Shown: piece by piece, positions 9,403 through 22,100 of the stretch
How the letters are laid out: each line of letters opens with the position of its first letter
How positions within the stretch are numbered: position 1 is the first letter of the stretch
NCBI GenBank assembly: GCA_025667525.1
Contig: CM046877.1
Location: 34,244,255-34,308,254, forward strand
DNA length: 64,000 nucleotides
Reading direction: 5' to 3'
From: Glebionis coronaria
Lineage: Eukaryota; Streptophyta; Magnoliopsida; Asterales; Asteraceae
The notes under the pieces: generated by a model
What the model was told of the DNA's origin: nothing
What the model saw: the letters and a program-made list of their open reading frames with translations, nothing else
Databases searched by the model: none
Made by a program: the position numbers and the translations under genes

Positions 9403-11592
9403 ATGGATTTTCATTGCCTAGGTTGTGGGAGACGATTGTTTAATTCCGTATCATGTCCATGGTGTATATGCGAAAGGTGCGGAGATCATATCGACTATGT
9501 AGATTTTAGATCTTGTCCCTCATGTAATCCGACCAATTGTTTGTATACTTCTAATGAAGAACGTCCCCTCCATTGCCTATATTGTGGAAGCCCTTCCCAT
9601 TGGCACTATAAGTGTCCAATTCAATACCCAAATGGTCACAATCACGAGCCTAATCCGAATTTTGTTGACCAATCTTCGCAATACTCACCGTCATGTGAGT
9701 ATTGTGGAGATGAACCTCACTATGGGTACGATTGTCAACCGATGAACCAAAATACGTATTTCGACAATCAATTTTCCGGTTTTGACGAATCACACGACAT
9801 GGGTTACAATTACGAAAATGGGGGTGGTTATCCATACGACGAACCGGATTTTTCTCAAAATCCGTGTTGCGACAATTGTGGGGGGCCTCACGATACTTTT
9901 TCTTGCCAACCAATGGATTATGATGAGCCCAATTCATACGATAATTCCGTTTTTGATAATTTTGAGGCCCCACCATACAATCTCGATCCTCAAAATTCCC
10001 ATGAGCCCGATCCATGTTACGATTCCAATTTTGACCAATCATCTCCACAACATATTTTCGATGATGATCTCGGTTCTAGCCGCATCAACAAGTGTTGTAG
10101 TCGCTTCGACGAAAGTTCTAATCGTTTCAATGAACGACTTGATACACTCTTTCAACTAATTATGGAAAGAAATAATAACCCAATTGTTGAAAAGGTTGAA
10201 AAGAGCATCGAAGATGAAAAAACGAGGGTGTCAACGAACGAGGTTTTTGAAAATGTTTTCGAAAATAAACAACAAGAAAAACTCGTAGCACGTGTTGGAA
10301 CGATGAATGTTAAACCTTTGGAACCTAATTATTCTAATGAAGTTAAAATTATCAAAGATTTTCGAAATCAAAATACACAAGATTTTGACGAAGATAGTCC
10401 GTTAAGTGATTTTGAAAAAGAAGAAATTGATAAGGTTTTAAGGAGAATCATTGACCCCTCGATTTTTGAAGAGTATCAAAATTTAATTCCGGAGGGACGC
10501 GTTAATACTATTTCTACGTCTTTTGAGAACCCGCATTCGATCCCTCCGAAGGACCAATTTGAAACCATCAAGGCTACAACGTCAAATGAAGAGCCTTTTA
10601 CTCCTAATCCCACACCGTGTGAGATTATGGATTTATCATGTGAGAAGTCCACCGTTGGCCTTGCTCACATTGATACGTTTTTCGACGCCGATGTCGAAAC
10701 CATTAAGGCAAAATCTTCAAATGAAGAGCCTTTTACTCCTATACCCACTACGGAAACCGATGCCTCTCTAAGTATGGGGGAGACGAATCTTAGCACTAAT
10801 CCTAGTGTCGAGATCCCTATTCCAATCCAAAGTGAGCCTACGGTTTTCTCCGAAGATGAGGTAAGTGATTTTGCTCTCGATGAATTTTTCCACGAAGATT
10901 CCAACGAGGCAAATCACAATAGTGAGTGTGAATCAATTTCTTGTGATGATGTCTCTCCCATTGACACTTCGGGGAGAGAATCAACGACTTTTTCGAACCC
11001 GCTTTTCAATGACGATGATTTTTCCGCTAGTGATGACGAGTCACTAATCGACGAGGACGTTCAAAATACCGATTTTAAAATCTTTTCGAACCCTTTATTC
11101 GAATTTGATGACGCGTTCATTTTTGGTGACGTAAATCCTCTCGTTGATGAGATGTTCGAGGACATCGAGAGTGAGGATTCTAAGAATCCTAAACTCGATG
11201 AGCCGGATTTTCTAGTCACCCTCCCTAAGTCTCATTTGGATGAGCCTTCTCTTTTGACTTGTGATGCCTCCATTCTCGAGGGGTTCACCGATGGACCGCC
11301 TCTCGATGAGAATGAGGATTTTAATGAGGCCTTTGCCTTAGAACCGGGAGGAGACTTTGAGACCCCCATTTTTATTAATTCTCTTTCAAATTTGCCTTCG
11401 TCTCAAAGTAATCCCACCTACCCTCTCGGTTCTCATGACTACACGTACTTCGAGTACGTGGTAAGGAGTTTTCTTCCTTACAAGACGTATCCTCCGTCTT
11501 TGCGTGTTTTATTTTCAACAAAATGTGAGGATACGATCTTCGATCCCGGTATAAAGGCTTTGCCTTTATTCACGGTTGCTTTTGGGCCTTGA
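9403..11592 (+). CDS. 729-residue Cys-rich, acidic gag-like protein of element A
   Basis: Starts MDFHCLGCGRR at the first ATG after the leader and runs unbroken to TGA. The N-terminus has CxxC pairs at residues 5/8, 18/21, 23/26 and 38/41. Three zinc knuckles follow: C58-x2-C61-x4-H66-x4-C71, C98-x2-C101-x4-H106-x4-C111, and a shortened C156-x2-C159-x3-H163-x4-C168. A charged, possibly coiled segment lies near 240-300. The rest is very acidic (D/E/S/N-rich) with internal repeats such as SNEEPFTP and SNPLF. The C-terminal tail (about 680-729) contains EDTIFDPGI. No protease or polymerase motif occurs. I recognise the general type from abundant Asteraceae proteins annotated as hypothetical or retrotransposon-related. 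The knuckles and the post-leader position suggest a nucleic-acid-binding, gag-like role; that is inference. Confidence 0.85.
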   Translation: MDFHCLGCGRRLFNSVSCPWCICERCGDHIDYVDFRSCPSCNPTNCLYTSNEERPLHCLYCGSPSHWHYKCPIQYPNGHNHEPNPNFVDQSSQYSPSCEYCGDEPHYGYDCQPMNQNTYFDNQFSGFDESHDMGYNYENGGGYPYDEPDFSQNPCCDNCGGPHDTFSCQPMDYDEPNSYDNSVFDNFEAPPYNLDPQNSHEPDPCYDSNFDQSSPQHIFDDDLGSSRINKCCSRFDESSNRFNERLDTLFQLIMERNNNPIVEKVEKSIEDEKTRVSTNEVFENVFENKQQEKLVARVGTMNVKPLEPNYSNEVKIIKDFRNQNTQDFDEDSPLSDFEKEEIDKVLRRIIDPSIFEEYQNLIPEGRVNTISTSFENPHSIPPKDQFETIKATTSNEEPFTPNPTPCEIMDLSCEKSTVGLAHIDTFFDADVETIKAKSSNEEPFTPIPTTETDASLSMGETNLSTNPSVEIPIPIQSEPTVFSEDEVSDFALDEFFHEDSNEANHNSECESISCDDVSPIDTSGRESTTFSNPLFNDDDFSASDDESLIDEDVQNTDFKIFSNPLFEFDDAFIFGDVNPLVDEMFEDIESEDSKNPKLDEPDFLVTLPKSHLDEPSLLTCDASILEGFTDGPPLDENEDFNEAFALEPGGDFETPIFINSLSNLPSSQSNPTYPLGSHDYTYFEYVVRSFLPYKTYPPSLRVLFSTKCEDTIFDPGIKALPLFTVAFGP

Positions 11593-13430
11593 TTACATGT
11601 AAGTCCCACCAAAAATGACCGAACCATGATTATCCCTAAATGATCACATTTATGGGGATTCGAGTCGAGCTTTTGACTCGGTTATCAAAAACAAGGTGCC
11701 TCGTGGGGGATTCTCATGCTTATCCTTGTAAATATTATTGTTTTTAATTAATCCTAATGTGAGGGGATTTGTGCCCTTCCAACCTTTGTTCCGTGGTTGT
11801 TTGTGCATTGTGGTTTTTAGATGATCATCTTCACGATTGGAGCCTCTCGTGTTCGTTTATGGGAGCACTCGATCGTTTGCTTTGAAGAATTTCTCGATAT
11901 CCAAATGATATATCCTTTGATGTTCTAACCTTAGGTTTTTAGCACACTTCATAAACGGCTATTAATTTAACGGTTACACCCTTTCTATGCTAGATTAAGC
12001 ATTCGACTACGTCTCTAGTATGGGGGTGTTTGCACCCCTAGACCCGAAACATTGAGGACAATGTTTAACTTTAGTATGGGGGGGTGAGTAGATACTTCAC
12101 CTTGTTTACGTCAACACGCAATCCAAAATTTCATCTTTTTGTTATCGTTTTGTTGCAAAATAAGGCTAAAAATGGCCAAATTTTAAAATTTTTCTTGTTT
12201 TTCATAAGTGTTTAAGACACGAATGTAGGTTTTCCGATGGTGAGAATAAGAGTAATTTTTGACTCGACCGTGCGTGTTGAGCACTTAGCTTCGATTCCTT
12301 AACTTTTTAGGCTAAGTCTCTTAAATGAGGACGAGAAATGATAGAGTTATTTATAAGTCTCGTAATCGTCACGATCTTATGTGTAGTAATTATTAGCTTA
12401 TTCTCCCAACGCTTTTGCATAATAAATTGTTAATAAATATTGATTTAGCGGTTTAGTCACTATTGTTGGTTTCTAATTTTTTTTGTAGCTTCCATGTAAT
12501 TAAATTGGGAAAACATTAAGGTATCGCCAGCGTCACGGTTTTGAAGTATTGGCACCCGAATAATCGAAAGCTTCACCTAATAATAAGATTTCAAGTGCTC
12601 ACCTAATTTAAGCAAAAATTTGAAGCTCACAAGGCCGAAAAATCTATGCCCAAATTGAAAGTGAATCAAGCCTTAATCTTCGAAGCTTTAAAGATCCAAA
12701 ATTCGCTTTAGCGTGAGGATATACGTCTTTGGCTAATAAAACCACCGATGATGGCGGATAATAAAAGGCAAGGCAAGACCGAAGTCATAATAAAAGCTTC
12801 ATGGCGAAGTTGAATAAAAGATGGAGGTAAACCAAAGATAATAAGGCCCTTTCGTTAGGGGGCGTATAAAAGTCTTGGTAATAAGTCTCATGTTCAAAAC
12901 CGTTATAAAATCGTGTTTATCGATCCTTCTTGTTGACTTAATTTTTTGACATCGTTGTCTATTGGGATGAATTATTAATTTAATGATTTTGGTTACACCG
13001 TTAAAACTCTATTTTTAGACCTAATCTCTATTCACGCATAAGTCAATGATGTATCCTCGTGATCATTAAGACAAAATAAAATATAAGAGATACCAATTAG
13101 GAATAAGGGAGTTTAGGTTCGTAATTAACACTCATGAGAAGTGATCGTGTTGCTAACTTATAATAACAATGATCTCGTTACACGCTTAGTATGGAATTGG
13201 GTGAAAATCGAGGACGATGAATTTATCTCTTTGAGGCATTCACGTGTTCTTATTCTATGATCCTAAAAGTCACTTTATCGTGATGAAAATCATACATTAT
13301 GTCTAAAACACAAGTAGTAGGAATAGTAGTAATGTAGCTAGTTTATCATTTCAATAAAGTGAATAAAAATGAATTTTGGAGGTGCTACGATACTTTATTC
13401 TAGCATTGTGTGAGGGCACGGCAATGGTTT
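11593..13430 (+). other. Element A 3' noncoding region with hairpins
   Basis: No convincing gene in 1.8 kb. It contains the hairpin ACATTG-AGGA-CAATGT (12049-12064), typical of the region after pol in Athila elements, a second hairpin GGGGTG-TTTG-CACCCC (12023-12038), and the motif TAGTATGGGGG at 12016, 12072 and 13430. Pol would normally lie upstream of this hairpin and appears to have been lost or replaced. Confidence 0.65.
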
Positions 13431-13442
13431 AGTATGGGGGAG
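13431..13442 (+). other. Polypurine tract of element A
   Basis: AGTATGGGGGAG immediately precedes the right LTR, as required for plus-strand priming. Confidence 0.8.
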
Positions 13443-16030
13443 TGATGAGACTGCTTTTATACATAGTCTCATCTTCCAAATTGGGCTTAAAATGCATTAA
13501 ATATCATTAAAATACCCAAATATATGCTTGTGTTTGTTGCTTGTGTATTTTAGGTACGGATATCGTGAAATCAACAAAAGATCACTAGAATGAAGCAAAA
13601 ACGAACACGGGAAACGAAGCCGCATAAAGAACCGGACCCAAGTGTGGAATTTACAAAATTACCCTTGAAGAATTGAAGAATGTCAAGTTTGGTCCCTCAA
13701 CTTTTGAAGATTGACACTTTATACCCCTAAGAATCTCAAAAGTACTTTGGGGTCCCTAAAGTTTAAAGTCATGTCAAGAACATCCCTTGTGTTTAAAGAT
13801 AAAACAAATTAGGTCCTTTTTATCACCAAAGGACTAATGGTGCAAATGGACAAGGACTAACCATGTGATGCCAAAAGGACCATGGATGAAAAGTTACTTC
13901 TATGCTGCTGTTAGATGGAGGGGCTGATTCTGCAATATATATCCAAAATTATCTAACCCTTACACCCATTAACTTTAACCAAACCCTCACTTAACCCACC
14001 CATATACCAATTCCATTACCCAACCCACCTAATTAATTAATTAATCTGCTAAAAAAAAAACCAGATTATTTATTAATAAAAGTGGTACTCGTTAACATAA
14101 ACAGATTAAACATTCATCCCTCCCAACATAAACCCTAAATTTTCAAGATCAATCACCTTATTCACTAAACTAAACTCTAATTAATTATAGGGTTTTGGTT
14201 ATTGACAGCTCACCAAACCTCTTAGTACACCCAGAAAGTGACCCTTCCCATTTTGTCCCCTCTCTAGCTCACATCATATCACTGGTCTTTCACATCTGCT
14301 GACATTTGAAGACCAAATCAATGGCCATGAGGAAAAACGTGTCAATCACAACATAATCAAGGGCTTTGATCAAATTTTGCTCTGCTACATCACATGGTCA
14401 TCACAAGAAGTCATTAGAAGAAATTCAAATATGGAATCAAGATTGGATATTCCCAGCATCTCTTCAAGGGTAGAATAGGTTTTTTATATCCGGATTAGGG
14501 TTTATGATGTTCACCTCCTCATTGTATATATAGGCCTTAGATAGTATATTTTAGTTTTGTTCCAATTTTTCTTGAATTTTATTGTAATTTTGATACAATA
14601 TAAATGAAAGAAGTTTGAGTTCCATTTGTCTTTTAATTACGTTTACTTTTCCAGCATTTAATTTCCAGTCGTTTACATTCTTTTCAAAATTACATTTTAT
14701 GTTTTATTCAAATTAAGATTCTTGACTGAATTTTAGCTTGAAGATCCACAACACTTGATCAAATTCGTGGTGTGTGTTTGTGTTATTTTACTGTTGGTTA
14801 CCATTTAAGTTTCTTTGCAAAAGTTTTGAAAAGTTGGTATCTTGTGTATTCGATCAAAAAAGGTTTGTGTGAGTAAAGTTTTCAAGAAAGAAAGTGAAAG
14901 AAAAAAAAATTAGTGATTTTTCTTCTTATATGTGTTACTGTTCATATGTATGTTATTCTTAGCAGGCACCTTTGGAAGCTTGGGCTTGTTTGCTAGCTCA
15001 TAAGCTCGTTTTCAAGGGCACGGACGTGTGTTCTTTAAGGTTTGATTCTTTCTTTCTTTTAAGGGTTTATGTCTAAGAATGCATGTATGATTTGGCGATT
15101 TTGAGGTTAAAGTTGTATGCTTTATATCGAAATCTGTTAAGAAAACTATCATAGGGTAGGATGTTGTTGATTTGATCTTTAAGTCTTGGATATTTGCTCA
15201 TTATTGGTTGGATTGAATGTGGTTAGAGGTGTTAAGGATAGTTGAGTTCATTGTTTTATGAAAATATCAGCCTCACTTGTTGTCAAAAACACCCCTGCAC
15301 CATCAGTTAAGTATTTTAGGATTTGAGGTGGTAGAATCTTGTAGTTTGTTACTGACTGAGAGTGTTTTGAGGAGTCCAAAGTGTTTGTGTGCACACTTAT
15401 GAGTGCAAAGTATTTTTGTGTTGCTGCCTAAAACACTACCAGCCATATCAGATAGTTGTAGGAGGCATTGGGGGTAGTCTCATATTTTTGGTCACAAATC
15501 TTGTAGGTTTGATTAGTCTTAGGGTATTTAATTGGATTTTTCATTTTGCTTGCTTTAAGAGTTAATCATTGCTTAATCACTTTAGTTGTTGTAGGTTTAC
15601 GTTTTTCTTTGCAAAAATCTTTTTCAAGAGTCACTTTTTTAGAGTATTTGGGGATTGGAATAATTGATACCCTAGGTGTTGATTCAAGGTTAGGATTAGT
15701 GTGTGTTAGTGTTTACTTGAATGACCTTTGAAGACCTAGAAGTTTTGCTGTAGGATTTGACTACTATTGCACAACAAGTTGTCATTTTTCTTGGTTACCT
15801 TTTGTTATCATATAAGGCCTGCTGTGTGGGTCATTAACTGTGTAGTTTTGAGCATAAATGTGGTGTGCTTGTTGATTTTTGGAAAGTCTTGTTTAGTGTG
15901 CCTGTGTACCCATCATCCAAACTTAATAAAGTAAAAGAAAAACAGTAAAATGCTACTGGTTTATGTCAGAACTGAGGATTCGTAGTTTGTGTTTGTGTTT
16001 CGTCTTGTGTGTTTGTATGCCTGTGCCTTA
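13443..16030 (+). repeat. Element A 3' LTR, truncated
   Basis: Near-identical to 4262-6856, then homology ends abruptly after CTGTGCCTTA. About 1.77 kb of LTR is missing, including the tRNA-like modules. The next base belongs to an unrelated minus-strand element. Confidence 0.9.
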
Positions 16031-16039
16031 CCAAATTTA

Positions 16040-16292
16040 TGAATACTACATGTGCATTAGTCAATCCAAACGGCATCACGTGAAACTCATAACATTCAGT
16101 ACAAGTACCGGATGTAGTGATTGGAATAGATAATCTCTTTCGCAGATGCGAAGTTTGATGATAACTATGCCATGGATCAAAAACCTTGTAAATGATCGAA
16201 CAAATCTTCCATTTCGAGTTATGGATATCGCTTTCGATTGTCAATTTACTCAGTTCACAGTAATTTATAAATATAAGGAATGATAACACCAT
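16040..16292 (-). pseudogene. Reverse transcriptase remnant, Ty3/gypsy chromovirus
   Basis: The minus strand encodes YEFHVMPFGLTNAHVVF, which matches the conserved YEFLVMPFGLTNAPAVF block of chromovirus RT. Upstream in other frames are MEDLFD and YHQ, which belong to the preceding RT block, so frameshifts have occurred. Stops lie nearby and the element ends within this domain. It cannot be functional. Confidence 0.8.
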
Positions 16293-18890
16293 AGCTCTTC
16301 ATGATGACAGGCTTGGTAGAATAAAATCTTTCTCCGACAACTCTCTTAGTTGTACGGTAATTCCTTTAATTTAGATGGTGCTGACGTGCAGTGCACAAGC
16401 CACAGGTGCAACACCGAGAATATAATCAATACTAAATTCAACTTGCCTTAATGGCGAAAGTCTAGGTAAGTCATCAATAAATACTTACTAAGGTTTCAGA
16501 TAACAAAAATATCTTTTAATAAATTCATATTAGGTTCTTTCTAGATTATAATATCTATGACTAATTCACAATCATTCATGGTATAATTTTAATTCTAAAT
16601 ACATGATATCGTCATCCACCAAGAATTATTTAGATCACTTTTGATAATCAACATCTTATCATTTAGGGGAATTCACTTCGAGTTCCCATCAATTAAGACA
16701 ATGTCGTCATGTCATAATCAATCAATCCATTCTACTGGCACTATCAACTTTTCAGTTTCATTGCCGTCGATAAGATGTGAACTTCTCAAAAGACTAATAA
16801 TATTCTCAATCCTTCCACAAATTCAAGGATATCAGGAGACGTAACTACCTTAAAAGAGTAAGGTTAACGCATAATCTACGCGAGAGAATTTCAAATCAGA
16901 CACAGACGAAAACGTTTAACGAATATGAATATATCCCATATTTTCATAATTTGAGTACGCATTCGAAAGCTCCTCGGATCGTTACCCAGGTCATTCAAAT
17001 GAAATCAAATCATAAGAAATGATAGGAACGTCGATACATCCAGTCGGGTATCAACACTCGGTAATCAGATAACTTTCCTAAGAATCTCACCACGGGAGAA
17101 TTGGACAAGAAAGAATTGCCAATTGTCAAATAAGACAATTTACACAGATGAGTAAATTCGACTCAGAAGAATAGATGCTACAGGAACATATATAGGTGTC
17201 CCTAACACTATGTCCCTATTTTTCACTTCTTGCAGATCTCATAAAATTCAATCTTTCACAATCTTCAAAGAAAATGTAGTGTTTATTAATCAGTTTTATG
17301 GTGACTACTAATCAGCCTTGCATGGTCCATTCCAAATTGTATGTAGGCGCGCAACTATATACAATTTCAAGATTAACGATGCAATACTCAGTTCGTCAAA
17401 ATTTTATCATCCATGTTTATAGTAAAAATCATTTTCATTCTTAATTCTTAGATAAGAATCAAGAATAAATTTACAAAGATTTTCTTTATTATGAAAACAA
17501 TTAAGTTTTCCAAAGTGTTTTATAAACAACTTCATTTCGATAGTGATTATTTACAAATCTCATTTTGAATAATCCTTTTGGTGATGAGAATTCAATTTTT
17601 CTCAAGGAATACTGTTTTAACTTATAAAAACAATGAGTGATCTGCAAAAGAGTGATGAAAAGTTGTTCACCAAGAACTAACTTCAATATATCAAGAAATG
17701 AGCTTAGCCAAATAATCATGAGGTTCATGACTTCGATGGCACTCAGGAATACAAAGAGAATAATCCACAACATAACTTAATTCAAGATGAGTACTTGTTC
17801 AATGGTTTCATTACTAATGTGAACATTAGGAAGAAGCAATAAAAGATAGATAACATCAATACATGTAGAATTTAGCAATCAAAGGTAGTCTTTTCATTAA
17901 TCACAAACAAGTTAAATTGTACCGTAACACATTGCGTGTCACTATGTCATACAATTCTCAGCACTCATCCTACCAACTGATGTCTCAGTTAAGTTAGGGA
18001 TTTTTAGAAGATACCATAATGAATGCTAATCTACAAGAGTCATTAGGTGTTCCACATGTCCCAGAAGATCCATCGGTCTCAATTCATAAGAAGATTTCTT
18101 CAATTTATTTCTTGGACACTGGGCATCCTCATTAGTGGACAATGGCCTAGGAACAACCCTTAACACGAATCAACAATCATTTAAAACCTTATAATTCAAT
18201 CACAAAACTTAACGACTTCTATTAACAATCTCATATTTCATACGGGTTAAATTTTACTTTATTCAAGTTTTAACAAATTTTATACTCAATTCGATATCCT
18301 ACCTCAATCTCCAATACTTTCAATCTTATTCTTCGGCCTTGTAAAGGCAATAAAAGCTCAATATGATCAACACTTAATTTCCGATCCTATATCTCTTACA
18401 ACAACAATTATCAAATGAGTCACTAGTATGAGATGACTCATACATTCAACTAGACTTCTTGGAAAGGTATTAGTGGCATGAGGCTTTTGGGTAATGGTTC
18501 CAATGACAGCCTCAAGTGCAACATTCACCCTTTCGATTTCAATTTTAAGAATTGGATGACAACGAATCAGATGACACCTTTCCAAGTGGTAACGTTTTGT
18601 CAAACTCCACTCTATAAGGAAAGATCGTCATAACATTGATATCAGTTTGAATCTCGCCAATTCTTCTTCAGTATCACAATCAACTAATATCTACATTTCT
18701 ACGAATATCAACCATTTGTTGGGATCATAAATATCCACAACTTGGTTTAGATCTAGGATAGCTAGAATTCCTACGAGAATAGCTTCGATTAATTTACTAG
18801 GGAAGTTAGGGTTACTTGTGACAATCTATGTCGTATAAATACCTCGTATAAATATCAAAATAATCATCAAACAATCATGTAATCAAATTA

Positions 18891-18894
<4 letters not shown>

Positions 18895-18971
<77 letters not shown>
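18895..18971. repeat. (TA)n microsatellite
   Basis: About 77 bases of uninterrupted AT dinucleotide inside the chromovirus interior. Array length in an assembly at such a site may not be exact. Confidence 0.95.
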
Positions 18972-18974
<3 letters not shown>

Positions 18975-19158
18975 CAAGTTATATATATATTAAAATAACA
19001 CTTCTCAGTCTGGCCTTGTCGGTAACTCGGGAATTCTTCGGCACCGTTATAGTCAAAAGATTTTTAGACATTTTGAGAAAAATGTTTATAGTTAAAAGAT
19101 TTTGAAATGTTTTATTCAAAACCTTGGTTTTAAAAATCTTGCGTTCTCTATAACGAGA

Positions 19159-19170
19159 GCTCTGGTACCA
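19159..19170 (-). other. Primer binding site, initiator tRNA-Met type
   Basis: On the minus strand TGGTACCAGAGC follows the LTR end after three bases and matches the usual TGGTATCAGAGC at 11 of 12 positions. It sets the element's orientation. Confidence 0.8.
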
Positions 19171-19173
19171 AAC

Positions 19174-22100
19174 TGTAACACCCCCAAATTTACACAATTC
19201 AATACAGCGGAAGACTCGTTGGTGTTACGGGATAGCACAGTACTCACATCATGGACAACGCATAAAAATCGCGTCGTTTTAATAATAAAGCATTTCCATT
19301 CATAAATATCAAATTTACATAGGTCCCAAGTCATAGTCATTTCATACAATTTTACAAAAGATTTGAATGGAAATTGTTATTTAAGTGCGGGCCATGAATT
19401 CTTGTTGTCTTCCCGAGAATTACCTCCAAGTACCTGAGATAAAACATGTTAAAAGAAAAGGTCAGCGATAACGCCGAGTGAATTCATAGAGTTTAATAAA
19501 TTCCATCAATATAACTTTGGTATAAAAATTATTACAAAAAAAATCATTTTGTACAAATCATTTTAAGAGGCCATAAAATAGCCAAAGTCATTTTATACAA
19601 ATCCTTATCGAAAATCATAATATAGGCATTTGCCTTAAAAATCAGTATACGAGCCAATGTCGTAAAAACATCATACAATACGTCTTATGACGTTGTATGA
19701 AAATAAAAACCGTTATATGAATATGGTTATGAAAACCAAAACATGAACATAATATCAATAGTATGACCCTGTATTGCTAGTCAGGCAATACATCGTAATT
19801 CGGAGCGTCTAGTAGTATTTCGTTAATCGGATTATTATAAGCCGCATGACATTGTTACCTTACTAAACCAACAACGGGTAGCTAACCCGATACTCAATTT
19901 GCCCATCTAAAGTAGCGTGTCGTCACAAAGGTCACGCTATGGAAATCTTCTCATACATAAATTCGCTTACAAATCAATGTGGCACGACGGGGATCAACTG
20001 TCAAGGCGCGAACTGGGGTGATCGTCCCCAAATAGTACTATTATATGCACAAGCGTCTACCAAATCCCGATAGTTCACAATTCATGCTAATGGGACTTTT
20101 AGTGACATAACCTAACTTTAATAATCCATTTTATTTCATCTATCGGGTCCTTTAATCATTTATCGGGTCATTCAATCATACGGGTCCAAATCAATAAACA
20201 AACAATCGGGACAAATGGTGTCCTATTTTATAAAAACTAACATGTTATCTCCCTCGCGGGTTTACAAAACATTTATAAAAACATTTAAAAGAGTGCGAGG
20301 CTATGAACTCACGTTGATGTGGGAAGGCGGGTTATCGGCAATTCGGACGTACGGTATGTGCTTCAATCACAGAAACCTAGACAAATAATACTCGTCTTAG
20401 ACTCATGTCCAATGACTTTATAAAAATAACAATTATGTATACATATGATGATTATATATATATGATGATCCAGTGGGTTTACATGTTCTCTTTTACTCAT
20501 TTTAGTGTTATATGTCGATAACTTTTATACTAGTTTACTAGTTTTAACTATTTACGTGTTTTAAATCCAATAAACTTATTATAAGTTCTTTAACTTGTAT
20601 TAATCCATGTTATACTTATATTATCAGTATCTATACTTTACAAGTTGGGCCTAAATGGGTTAAGCCCAATAAGTTCTTTTTATAAGAGTTTAACTTATTT
20701 AGTCCAATTATTAGTCCAATATGCTTAGTTAGCTCGTTAATGTCCGTATGTCCTATAGTTCGGGTTTGATCGGTTTTTACTTGTATTAGTTACTTATATA
20801 TAAGTATATGACTTTTAAAAACTTTAAATTAGACGGGTTTGATCGTCTAAGTTTTAATTGACGAAAAACGTTAATTTTACGGTAATAGCCGAAAAAGTCG
20901 TAAAAATCAAGTTTATAGTTTTTATTACTTATAAGTATTATTTCACTACCATTTATATAAGTTCTTCATTCATTTACCCTTTTACATATTTATATAAATA
21001 AGTTTTATAAGTTAGTGGGTTTTACTTTTACATTTTATACATTATAATTTGAGTGCTTATATAATAATAATAAACATTAATTCTCAAAATCTGATTTTTA
21101 TTTTCATGTTCACCATTTTTATCATATCTAGAGTTCTATAATGAATTAGAAGCTCATTTTTGGGTGACATATTCTTCATATTATGTGCTACATTTAACTT
21201 AGTTATAACTACTGCTCATTTTAAGTTCATCTTGCCTTAACAGTCCCTACAAAACTGCTTATTCAGATTAGAACACCTAACTTGTTTTGATCATATCTCA
21301 CTCATTATATTGATTCCATTGCATGGACAACTCTCACATGTGTACAAGACCCATAGCTTACTGTAAATTGATTCTACTTCATCATTTTATCAGTCTAACA
21401 TGTGGTTCTTTACTGTTTTTATACAGCCTACCATTTAAACAAGATTTACCCATTTTACTTGTAGTTTGTCCATCTTTTTAAGCATGTTTATCAACACCAA
21501 ATCCCCACATAACATTTTTATCATCATATAACCATCATATACATATACAATAGGAAATAAAATACATGATTACATAATCAAAAATAACAAGAAGATGAGG
21601 AGGATAATCTTTATACCACCAAGTTGATGTAGGTTATGATTTGGACATGGATTTTGATGGAGAAACTTGTGGATAACCATGACCATCTTCAAGACCACCA
21701 ATCTTCATAAACTCCTTGTGGAAAATCAGCCCCAAGACACCATGAAAACTCCTCCTTGAATGTTATAATCACCACCAATCAATAGGGTTTCAAGAGGGCT
21801 TCAACATATATGTAAATAACTTAGGCTTTGTGGTTGAATCAAGATCAAAGGATGGTGTTTTTGTGTTAAAGTGGACGGCTACAAAGGAGAGTAGAGAGGA
21901 AATTGTAGTTGTTTGCATGTAGTGGAAATGAGTTAGTGGTAAGTGAAAAGTGGTTTTGATGTAAGTAGCTTCACTTGTAAGCTTAGCTTACAAGTGTAAG
22001 CATTATGCTTATAAGTTGACACCTATTTGGTGTGTTGGTGATGTTAGGCCGCCCCATATGTAGTGGGATGGGATAAATTAGTTTGTCCCATCCCACTAAT

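Larger units (their letters stand above)
4262..16030 (+). mobile_element. Element A: non-autonomous Athila-type LTR retrotransposon with giant LTRs
   Basis: Direct repeats begin with TGATGAGACTG at 4262 and 13443. The left LTR ends in CATCA at 8626, giving a TGATG/CATCA terminal inverted repeat, and a tRNA-Asp primer site follows after five A residues. A purine tract (13431-13442) abuts the right LTR. The 4.8 kb interior encodes one 729-codon protein and no protease, RT, RNase H or integrase, so the element must use proteins from elsewhere; the Athila-like polyprotein next to it is the kind of partner expected. The right LTR stops after 2,588 bp at 16030, so the 3' end is deleted. I counted roughly a dozen differences between LTRs over about 2.6 kb by eye, so insertion looks recent. 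It resembles the LARD class of plant elements. Confidence 0.88.

Noticed and set aside
19174..19305. Short frames over the chromovirus LTR end
   Set aside because: They overlap the LTR border and primer site and have no homology I recognise.
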